A DNA stretch of 64,000 nucleotides from Bin80 sp965209015 (GTDB lineage Bacteria > Bacteroidota > Rhodothermia > Rhodothermales > Bin80), in contig OZ242367.1 in NCBI GenBank assembly GCA_965209015.1, forward strand, positions 1,054,001-1,118,000. The letters run 5' to 3'. The notes under the pieces are model-generated. The model had not been told where the DNA came from, did not search any database, and saw only the letters and a list, made by a program, of their open reading frames with translations. Shown here piece by piece: positions 8,852 through 16,671 of this stretch. The translations under genes were made by a program, and so were the position numbers. The stretch's first letter is position 1; each line of letters begins with the position of its first letter.

Positions 8852-11800
8852 AACGTTCTGTACGTCTGATTAAACCCGAAAGTGACGAACGTTACAACAC
8901 GACCAATTTAAGACTATCCGATTTTAAGTCTGAATGTGGTTATGTTCTTCTAGGTGAGCCAGGGATAGGAAAGAGTACAGAGTTTAGGGCAGAAGCCAGG
9001 CGAGTGGGGAGTGGGGATCCCGTATATGCCCGAGAGTTTCTCTTTCAGGATCCAGAACGACATCCTGAGTGGAGGCAGGAACCTCTGTTCATTGATGGAC
9101 TTGATGAGGTACGAGTTGGTGGAGGAGATCCAAGGTTTGCAATTGATCAAATTGCTCATCACCTCAGAGCATTGGGAAGTCCTTCGTTCCGTCTTTCATG
9201 TCGATCCGTCAATTGGTTGGATAGCGGTGACCAAAGAGTGCTTCAATCACTTGTAGGCTCCAAGGAGATTCCAATACTACAGCTGAATGGGCTGAACTCC
9301 GACAATATCTTTAAGATCGTCTCTACCCATCAAATTAATCCTGATGAGTTCATTCGGGAGGCCCATGAGCATAATATGGCCTTCTTTCTCAGGAATCCCC
9401 AATTGCTAAACTTTCTACTTAGATCTGTAGAAGGTGATGGATGGCCGAGAACTCCAACGAAGATGTTTGAGAATGTCTGCCGAGAACTGGTGAGGGAACA
9501 CAATAGCGAGCATCGTGATGCCCGCTCACCCGAAGCATTGCCCTCCCGAAAAGATGTTCTTCATGCAGGAGGGCAGCTTTCTGCCCTCATGTTAATTACG
9601 AATAAGGTAGGTTGGGCAGTTGACGCATCAGAAAGTAACGAAGTTCTCTCCTCGAGGGATCTTGATACTGATGAGTCTCGTCTGCTTCGCGAGGCATTGA
9701 CATCAAGACTTTTCAAGGGTAGTCTTTCATGCCGAATTCCGATCCACCGACTCGTTGCTGAGTTTTTGGGAGCCCGTTATCTCAATAAAAAAATTGAGAA
9801 TGGAGCGAGTATACGGCGTGTCCTTGCCCTTCTGATGGGAGAGGATGGGATTCCATTTCCCGATCTCCGCGGGCTTACCGCTTGGCTTGCAGCCCTCAAC
9901 CCACGGGCAAGAGGCACTCTGATTCATGCGGATCCAATTGCGGTAGCATTCCATGGTGATGCAAGTAATTTCAGTCTCCAAGAGCGGAGAATGCTATTTG
10001 CGAATCTTGAGCATTCCACTGAGTTGGCTCATGTCTGGTCAACAGAATCAAGTCTTGGTGCCTTGGCAGGTACTGAGAGGTTATCATTTATTTGGGAGCT
10101 ATCGAAATCAACTGAACGCTCGGAGAGCAGACAGACGCTCGTTTATCATCTCCTACGCGGCATTCCACAGACTCACTTAGAGATCAAAGTGGATGGAGCG
10201 AGCATGACGGGATCCCCTCCAAAGATTGACTACAATCATCTTATAAAGCTTGTTTACGATCCTAGTTGGGCAGATGATATCCGCTGTGAGACACTTCGGG
10301 TATTCGATCAAATACTGGCCGACCACCCGCGTCGTGGCGCTATTTTTAGAGATCTTCTCATGGATGTAAAGGAAGGTCATTTGCTAGATGTAAGGAATGA
10401 TCTTCGAGGTACGCTCTTACATCATATGTATCCTGGGGAGTTGCAACCCATGGAAGTCTGGGATTACCTGATCAAGGGATCTGTCCCGTTCCGGTATAAT
10501 GCGTACTTGAAGTTTTGGGATCAGTTGATTGACAGATCATCGGCGGGCCAAATCCGAGAACTACTTGATTCGCTCACGAATCAGGCGCAAGAAGTGATTT
10601 CCAAATTGGCGAGTCACCGCAAGGGGGGGACCGTACTTAAGCTTCTGGCCAAAGGTCTAGGTTTGTTTGGAGATGAATTATCCCTGCCTAAATTATACAG
10701 CTGGTTTAATTTAGTAGAGTGCGAAGTCGAGTCACTTCAACTGATTCCGATTCATTACACACAGGAACAGGATGATGGTACAGATGAAGAAGCGACTACT
10801 ACGATCCGTCATTGGTTAAGGAAACGAGAGAGGGTTCAGCGTGCACTCATTGAACATGATCTGATCAAGCGAGAAGCGAAAATTAATCAAGATAGTCGTA
10901 TAGGTTTAAAATTCATTGGAAAGGATGCCGATGTGGAATTTCGTTTCTGGTGTATTCGGCGTGCGTTAGATCTTTGGGACTCACATCCGTGCGCATCTGA
11001 GAGACTCGCATGGTGGTCGGTTCAGGATCAAGAAGGGTGGGGCCAGCCCCTTTCAGATGACAAAGTGGAAGAGATCATTTCTTGTAAACCAGTCCTGAGC
11101 GAGTGGAATCAGCGGAGGCTGAAAGACAGAGAACAGCTTCAACTTGAGAATGCCGAGAGGGAAGAAAGATTCCAGAAATCAACCGAGGAGTTTCGTAACC
11201 GACATCAGGAAAGGATAAAGCATATTCGCCAACAACTCGACAAATTAGAAGAAGGTAACTGCCCTCCTGCACTGCTTCACTATCTTGCTCAAGTGTATTT
11301 TAATGGTTTTACAACAAAGGATCAGGATCCGAAGAGTCACTTGGTTTCCTATCTAGATGGTAACCAGGAGCTCGCTCAGGCAGCATTGGCAGGTTTTCGT
11401 AGCCTTCTAGACCGAGATGATCTACCGAGTCTTAATAAGATTGCAGAACTCCATGAGGATCGCAGGACATCATATTATATGTTACCCTTTCTTGCCGCAA
11501 TGGAGGAAGAAAAGGAGGATATACTGAACTCCATGTCCGAAGACCAAAAAAGGAGAGCATTAGGATTTTATCTTGTAGCAGATCTCCCTCGACATTACGT
11601 TGATCCTGCAATCCATAACCTCATCAATTTCAGTCATCTCCCGAAATGGTATGAAAATGCTCTTGCAAAATATCCAGAATTCGTTGCAGATGCTTTGGTC
11701 CTGATTCACAACGCATGTGTTCGAGCTAAAATATCACCAGATCAACATCTATTTAAATTGGCTTTTGAGCGCAAGTATGCTCCCGTGGCTAGGCATGCCG

Positions 11801-13008
11801 TGAAGCACATGTTTACGGTTTTTCCAACAAGGTGTGCTGGAGGTCAACTTGAATCCCTTCGCGTCGTCCTATGGAGTGCGATTTGTACCCGCAGTATGTC
11901 TGCCATAGAATTAAAACAGATTGTCTCAAAACGACTGAACCGCAAAAATATGGACTTAGGTCAGCGCGCTCAATGGCTCTGCGCAGGACTGATTGTAGCC
12001 AGAGATCAGTGTCTCCCAATGTTGAAGGACTTTCTTTCGGTTGGTCGTGAATCACGGTTATATGATGTAGTTCGGTTTCTCGTTCTTGATAGACGCAGGG
12101 GATCCATCTTGGAGGATGTGACCGAGTGGAGTTCTCAAGATCTGGGTCAGTTAATTCAAATATTTGGATCCCGACTCCAACGTCCCACCTTTTCAGAAGA
12201 ACCGAGCTTCATAAGCGATCAGGAATTTTCAAGGCGTGAATATAAGTTCTTGCTTGACCGATGGATTCATGTACTTGCCGAAAGAACTGACGACGATACA
12301 TTGGATGCACTAGAGTCACTAATTACAGAGCCAAAAATGGCGAATTGGAGGCCAGAGATTGCCCGAGCACAGCAGGACCAACGCCGCAGGCGTCAGGCAG
12401 CTCAGCGATGTGACATCACCATTGAACAAGTTCAGAAATCCCTACAAGGTGGACCTCCGGCAAGTGCTGCCGACCTTGCATCTTTAACAGCAGATGCACT
12501 AGAAGAGTTAGCCGTCCGCATACGTGATCACTCAACCAACGACTGGAAACAATACTGGGATTCAAGTCAAGGGAACCCTGGGACGCCTAAGCATGAGAAT
12601 GAGTGTCGGGATTTATTACTCTCTGATCTAGGCCTTAGACTTGAAAAATGCAATTTTGATACAATCCCCGAGCCAAGGTATTCCTCGGAAAACAGAGCAG
12701 ATATTCGCATATCCTATGGGTCTAATTTTGCGGTTCCGATAGAGATAAAAAAGAATCAGAGTACCACGATTTGGAGAGGTATTTCGGAACAACTCGTTCC
12801 CAAATATACTCGTGATCCAAAAGCAAATGGGTATGGGATTTATGTGGTTCTCTGGTTTGGTGCAAATTACATGCAAAGAGTATCCCCTCTGGGCGGGCTT
12901 CCCCAAGATCCTCAGGAGCTCAAGGAACTTCTAAAAAAGAACATAGACCCAGCCGTGAGAAATTTAATCCATGTCATAGTTATTGATGTAAGTTCAAGGA
13001 GGGCATAG
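8836..13008 (+). CDS. large NACHT/STAND-like NTPase with C-terminal PD-(D/E)XK nuclease motif
   Basis: 1390 residues. Near the N-terminus: Walker A GEPGIGKST at 40-48, Walker B LFIDGLDEVR at 83-92 (the DGLDE form typical of NACHT NTPases) and a basic SCRSVNW strand near 125. About residue 300 lies IPIHRLVAEFLGARYL, the helical motif that closes many NACHT modules. The long middle is alpha-helical, like a repeat sensor domain, with a charged coiled coil at about 755-810. The C-terminus has ADIRISY...VPIEIKKN, giving D1289 ... E1303-x-K1305, as in Mrr-like restriction nucleases. There is no signal peptide or membrane segment, so it is cytoplasmic. The order NTPase-sensor-nuclease differs from Avs proteins, which carry the effector at the N-terminus. 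It starts inside the preceding ATPase gene. Antiphage function is inferred. Confidence 0.8.
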   Translation: MCEIVERSVRLIKPESDERYNTTNLRLSDFKSECGYVLLGEPGIGKSTEFRAEARRVGSGDPVYAREFLFQDPERHPEWRQEPLFIDGLDEVRVGGGDPRFAIDQIAHHLRALGSPSFRLSCRSVNWLDSGDQRVLQSLVGSKEIPILQLNGLNSDNIFKIVSTHQINPDEFIREAHEHNMAFFLRNPQLLNFLLRSVEGDGWPRTPTKMFENVCRELVREHNSEHRDARSPEALPSRKDVLHAGGQLSALMLITNKVGWAVDASESNEVLSSRDLDTDESRLLREALTSRLFKGSLSCRIPIHRLVAEFLGARYLNKKIENGASIRRVLALLMGEDGIPFPDLRGLTAWLAALNPRARGTLIHADPIAVAFHGDASNFSLQERRMLFANLEHSTELAHVWSTESSLGALAGTERLSFIWELSKSTERSESRQTLVYHLLRGIPQTHLEIKVDGASMTGSPPKIDYNHLIKLVYDPSWADDIRCETLRVFDQILADHPRRGAIFRDLLMDVKEGHLLDVRNDLRGTLLHHMYPGELQPMEVWDYLIKGSVPFRYNAYLKFWDQLIDRSSAGQIRELLDSLTNQAQEVISKLASHRKGGTVLKLLAKGLGLFGDELSLPKLYSWFNLVECEVESLQLIPIHYTQEQDDGTDEEATTTIRHWLRKRERVQRALIEHDLIKREAKINQDSRIGLKFIGKDADVEFRFWCIRRALDLWDSHPCASERLAWWSVQDQEGWGQPLSDDKVEEIISCKPVLSEWNQRRLKDREQLQLENAEREERFQKSTEEFRNRHQERIKHIRQQLDKLEEGNCPPALLHYLAQVYFNGFTTKDQDPKSHLVSYLDGNQELAQAALAGFRSLLDRDDLPSLNKIAELHEDRRTSYYMLPFLAAMEEEKEDILNSMSEDQKRRALGFYLVADLPRHYVDPAIHNLINFSHLPKWYENALAKYPEFVADALVLIHNACVRAKISPDQHLFKLAFERKYAPVARHAVKHMFTVFPTRCAGGQLESLRVVLWSAICTRSMSAIELKQIVSKRLNRKNMDLGQRAQWLCAGLIVARDQCLPMLKDFLSVGRESRLYDVVRFLVLDRRRGSILEDVTEWSSQDLGQLIQIFGSRLQRPTFSEEPSFISDQEFSRREYKFLLDRWIHVLAERTDDDTLDALESLITEPKMANWRPEIARAQQDQRRRRQAAQRCDITIEQVQKSLQGGPPASAADLASLTADALEELAVRIRDHSTNDWKQYWDSSQGNPGTPKHENECRDLLLSDLGLRLEKCNFDTIPEPRYSSENRADIRISYGSNFAVPIEIKKNQSTTIWRGISEQLVPKYTRDPKANGYGIYVVLWFGANYMQRVSPLGGLPQDPQELKELLKKNIDPAVRNLIHVIVIDVSSRRA

Positions 13009-13157
13009 GATTGTAGTCCGTCCCCGCAAGATCTTCAATCTTGGGACACATCTTTGCCACTCAAATTCACTTACTCGCTCATCAACCAGACCAAATCCAA
13101 GTAAATTTTCCCGAGAAATCCTTGTACAAGAAGATCAAGAATTTAGGTTTAAGTGAT
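13009..13157. other. spacer, nothing recognised
   Basis: 149 bp between the NACHT gene and the left end of the ISL3 relic. I see no gene and no clear terminator. Confidence 0.5.
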
Positions 13158-14161
13158 GGGTCTACAGCTTTTTAAGTGGGAAGGGCTAAGAATTGGGTCT
13201 TCAACAAATTTAATGAAAGCGGAATAGGCATCCGTGCGTAAATTTAGCAAACCTGATGGGAATCTGCCCGATTTCCGGGAATAATTTCTAGGGTTTTCTC
13301 TTTGTGCAACCTTCAACTTTATTCAATGAGTGTAGAATTCAAAGAAATCAATGCGGTGTATGGGATTGTATCTCCTTGGCGAATCTCAAAGATCACAACG
13401 GATACGGCGGACTATGAGGTCTTTCTGCATGTGTGTTGCGAGGATGAGTCGGGGCTGACCTGTCCCGTATGTGACCGGGTGTGTCCAGTGTATGACCGTC
13501 GTACACGGAAGTGGCGGCATCTGGATACGGGGATGTATCGCACGTATGTGGTCACGGACCTTCCTCGGGTAAAGTGTCCCTGGGGCCGAAGCGAAGATTG
13601 CGTTTGACCGATTCCATGTGGCGAAGAAAGTCGGAGAGGCCGTGGATCAGGTTCGCCGACAGGAGAACCAGGAATTGAAAAAGGACGACCGAGATGACCT
13701 CGTTGGCACCAAGTATGATTGGTTGACCAATGCGGAGAATATGTCAGCTCAGCAAAAGAAACGGTTCCACCAGTTAAAGACCAGTTCGTTAAAGACAGCC
13801 CGTGCATGGGCTATCAAGGAATTGTCCCAGAAGCTATGGCATTACGTGAGTCCCACCTGGGCACGCAAGGGCTGGAAGCGATGGTTATCCTGGGCCATGC
13901 GTTGTCGACTGGAACCGATGAAAAAGGTCGCCAAAACCGTGAAAGAACATCTGTGGGGAATTATCAATGCAATCATCCTGAAGGTCAGCAATGGCCCGGC
14001 AGAAAGCATGAACAGTCGAATCAAAACCGTGAAAATTCGTAGCCGCGGCTTCCGCAATGTGGACCGGTTGATGAACGCGATCTACTTCTATCTGGGAGGT
14101 CTGGATCTCTATCCAGAAAGTGTCCAAAATAGATCCCGTTCACTAAAATAATTGAAGAGCC
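13158..14161 (+). mobile_element. ISL3-family relic with internal deletion
   Basis: The left end GGGTCTACAGCTTTTTAAGT is identical to that of the intact ISL3 copy at 19981. The right end finishes with GAAGAGCC at 14161. The total is about 1.0 kb against 1,415 bp for the intact copy, so about 0.4 kb has been lost from the middle. No target duplication is visible (taagtgat against aataaaat). Confidence 0.8.
13326..14151 (+). pseudogene. ISL3 transposase, internally deleted and frameshifted
   Basis: The N-terminal part MSVEFKEINAVYG... with the zinc-finger pattern CPVC...Y-D-R-R is joined at about 13580 to the C-terminal part AEAKIAFDRFHVA... through GPAESMNSRIK to the end. Compared with the intact 418-residue enzyme, roughly residues 86-231 are missing, including both catalytic Asp residues. 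The join also changes the frame, so the first frame stops soon after RVKC. Not functional. Confidence 0.85.
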
Positions 14162-14351
14162 AATAAAATAACAGAATTTGGGGGCGCTTCAGACCACAGA
14201 TGCCGTGGGAGGAGTGTGTGAAATCTACACGGATCGTGGACGAAATTCACTGATTCAAGCAATCTATCTTTGGGATTATCCCAATATCTAATCACAACAA
14301 AAATCGTAAAAAGTTTTGTCGCTAGCAGTAAAAAGTTTTTGTCGTTAGACA
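14162..14351 (-). mobile_element. left-end fragment of IS21-family element, type B
   Basis: The minus strand starts TGTCTAACGACAAAAACTTT at 14351 and runs through GGGATAATCCCAAAGATAG and GAATCAGTGAATTTCGTCCA, closely matching 22584-22710. A part of the terminal motif is duplicated (TAACGACAAAAAC then TAGCGACAAAAC). No transposase gene remains. It abuts the ISL3 relic end at 14161, so one element inserted into the other. Confidence 0.65.
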
Positions 14352-14369
14352 AAAGGTGAAAATAAAGAG

Positions 14370-14384
14370 TTTTGAAAGAGGCTC
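14370..14384. repeat. 15-bp IS-end-like repeat TTTTGAAAGAGGCTC
   Basis: The same 15-mer recurs at 14956-14970 and, inverted, at 14923-14937. GAGCCTCTTTCAAAA is the style of terminal repeat seen in IS5/IS1182-type elements. The segment between 14385 and 14922 has no recognisable transposase. Confidence 0.55.
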
Positions 14385-14922
14385 AAGTATTCACATTTAT
14401 TCAAGCTCGCAGATCTATTGAACGTGTAGATATTCAGTTCTTTACCTATATCAGTATAGCATTGCGAAGTGATAACCATCCTGTGAAAGTTTGGCTTTCA
14501 CAGGTATCGTACATTCCGTTGTCCACTGTGCAGATGCACTCTGCGCTGCTGCCAAAAACACCAAAGCATGTACAAGTATGATTCTCCTTAGCATTCAATC
14601 TCTCTGGTTAGTTGATTGTAGTGACAATTACGCCCGAACAGGTGCCGGGCCGTACATTACCACCCAAAAACCCTGTACCCAGAATGGGCACGGCGGAGAG
14701 ATCTCTTGCCTATTCACTAGTGCAGGTAGAGATCCCACACTTGTTCACGGCTATTATATTCGACAAGCAACCCGACATGTCGCGGTTCTAAGGTGAAAAT
14801 GCACTGCCAATATACAAAAGGGTAATTAAGAAGTTGTTAGCCTTGTAACAAGCTCCATTGCAACCATTAAGCATATATGCTTAGTAATGCGTATATTTGC
14901 TGTTGGAAACCTGATGACTAAT
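14385..14922. other. 538-bp non-coding segment with hairpin and palindrome
   Basis: No supported gene: a 101-codon ORF at 14491-14796 has an unconvincing composition. Two structures stand out. One is a perfect 10-bp stem with a 5-nt loop at 14480-14504 (CCTGTGAAAG / CTTTCACAGG), without a T-run. The other is a 16-bp perfect palindrome, TAAGCATATATGCTTA, at 14868-14883. It could be the body of a small non-autonomous element between 15-bp inverted repeats. Confidence 0.4.
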
Positions 14923-14970
14923 GAGCCTCTTTCAAAAAATCATCCAATTGAGGAATTTTGAAAGAGGCTC
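14923..14970. repeat. back-to-back 15-bp inverted repeats, collapsed IS
   Basis: GAGCCTCTTTCAAAA (14923-14937) and its exact inverse complement TTTTGAAAGAGGCTC (14956-14970) are separated by only 18 bp. It looks like the two ends of an element with the interior removed, or a strong 15-bp stem-loop. It lies 31 bp before the start codon of the barrel gene at 15002 and replaces whatever promoter stood there. Confidence 0.6.
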
Positions 14971-15001
14971 ACATCATCTACACCTTTAACTAAATTAACA
15001 A

Positions 15002-15986
15002 ATGATTATTATAAGATTTACCCCCCCCCCCTATATTTTTTCTCGCAATTCTAATTAGCCTTTTCCCTTTGACTTCGGCTGCCCAGACCACCAATGGAGA
15101 GTTGCATTCTGTCAGCACACTTGACAGGACTACCTTTGTTGGCACTGATTTTGACCGAGGATCATACAGTCCGTCGTACCGCATGAAGGAACAGGGATTG
15201 GAGCGGCATATAAATCCAATCAAAAGAGTTTCCGATAAGAATGATCTGACTATGGAGGGACGTCTCCCGAAAATGTCCGACATTCAATCAAGGTCTATAT
15301 CAATCCAGACAGGAGTAAGTCTTTCAACGATCAGAGGACTTGATTTAGGGGAAGATGAAGAGGAGTTAGCAGAATTGTTAGGGGTTGATGTCGGATATGT
15401 TACAGGCTTTAATATTCAAGCCTCAGCCTATTTTCCACTCCGTGGGAGACTGGGGGCTCGGCTTGGTCTGGGCTGGGTGCAAAAGGGCTTCTCTGAGGAA
15501 ATAGATTTCTCTGCTTTTTTTAATGCGTTGATAGGTGCATTCACGGATGATCCCGATCTTTTGGAAGAGAGTATTATTTCAACCACACGCATTACATCAA
15601 ATTATCTTTCCGTTCCTGCCCTCTTACAATTTAATCCTGTATCCAGAGTACGTATCCTCGCTGGTCCAGTACTCTCTGTTTTTCTTGGGTGTAGCATTAA
15701 AGCGACAACTGAGAGTGATTCTGAGACTGAAAGTGTTTCCGCTAATTGTGATGAATTAGGGGAGGAAAGTCTAAATACATTTGATATATCCATTATGACA
15801 GGGGCAGGTGTTGATATTCCTGTTTCAAATCGAGTCTCTGTATCTCTTGATGCAATTTTCGACCTTGGACTATCCAATGTTCTCTCTACCGAATCTACAA
15901 CAGAAGATGATATAGCTATATTTTCGGATCCAAAATATCAGGGATTTAGAATTGTTGCCGGAGTAAGTATACCTTTTGGAAATTGA
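15002..15986 (+). CDS. outer-membrane beta-barrel protein, copy 1, out of frame at a C11 tract
   Basis: From 15069 onward it encodes about 305 residues closely similar to the protein at 21419-22378, with barrel-like alternating strands (LPLRGRLGARLGLGWVQKG..., YQGFRIVAGVSIPFGN). The start corresponding to copy 2 is the ATG at 15002, in the same context 'taacaaatg'. Eleven Cs (15021-15031) follow in the signal-peptide codons and place the rest out of frame, with a stop at 15056. With ten Cs the reading becomes MIIIRFTPPPIFFLAILISL followed by ...TSAAQ, a good signal peptide that joins the mature protein in frame. So it is either a phase-variable gene in the OFF state, a fixed frameshift, or a sequencing error. 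Role in the outer membrane unknown. Confidence 0.75.
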
Positions 15987-16018
15987 CATTAAATATTTCT
16001 TTCTACCTTCAAATTTCG

Positions 16019-16466
16019 AGGCTTCAGTTATTTTAGTGAAGGAGGTCTATTTCGACCCCTTTTTGGGTAGAGGTCTAGTTCTCCTAGATAGAAGTAGATC
16101 GAGGTGGTCAACCGTTCAACCGAGCACTTCGGGATGCCCATGGAACCATGATCGTTCGTACCCCATGAACTAGACACTTTACCCGAGGAGTCGGGGCTAC
16201 CACATAGGTGCGATATTTCCTGGTATCCAGATGACGCCACTTCCACGGACGACGATCATACACCGGATAAACCCGGTCGCACTTTGGACACGGCAACGTT
16301 GACTCATCCGTGCAACTCACGTAGAGCGAAACCTCCTTGGACTCCTTGTCCGTCGTGATACTTGATATCTGCCACGGAGACGTAATGCCATACACAGCGT
16401 CGACTTCTTTGAATTCTACACTCATTGAATAAATTCGGAGCTTTAGCATGAGAAAATTGGAGAACC
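16019..16466 (-). mobile_element. ISL3-family relic, minus strand, internally deleted
   Basis: The right end GGCTTCAGTTATTTTAGTGA starts at 16020, 34 bp after the barrel gene, and matches the right end of the relic at 14161. The transposase remains follow on the minus strand and the leader continues to about 16466. The normal left end GGGTCTACAGC is not found, so that side is truncated or rearranged into the 39-bp repeats. Confidence 0.65.
16028..16425 (-). pseudogene. ISL3 transposase remnant: N-terminus fused to last codons
   Basis: On the minus strand from ATG 16425: MSVEFKEVDAVYGITSPW..., zinc-finger pattern CPKC and YDRRPWKWRHLD, then RVKCLVHGVRT. After about 90 residues it jumps to the final 30 codons of the family (TSIYFYLGELDLYPKRG) in another frame. 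The catalytic core is gone. Subtype as in the copy at 13326. Confidence 0.8.
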
Positions 16467-16583
16467 TCCCCGCAAAACGAACTGAATCCATTACCAGATT
16501 TAGACACATTGGGACATATTTACACAGGCACTGGCTAGGCAATATCCCGCAAAACGAACTGAATCCATTACCAGATTTAGACC
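16467..16583. repeat. 39-bp direct repeat, two copies
   Basis: The identical 39-mer beginning TCCCGCAAAACGAACTGAAT occurs at 16467-16505 and 16545-16583, separated by 39 bp, so the period is exactly 78. It lies in the leader side of the ISL3 relic and 89 bp before the next gene. Probably a local duplication; a regulatory role is possible but not shown. Confidence 0.85.
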
Positions 16584-16671
16584 GTCTCTGCTAAAATTAC
16601 TCACGAATCTAATACTTAGGTTCACTATATTTGATGAAGCCCCAATAATTTCATACAATATAGATGACACA

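Noticed and set aside
10623..10629. Seven-G run in the NACHT-like gene as a switch
   Set aside because: Seven is near the length expected by chance and the frame is intact; weaker than the C11 and G9 tracts.
14491..14796. 101-codon ORF between IS-end repeats
   Set aside because: Spans a hairpin, has Cys- and Thr-rich chance composition and no recognisable motif.
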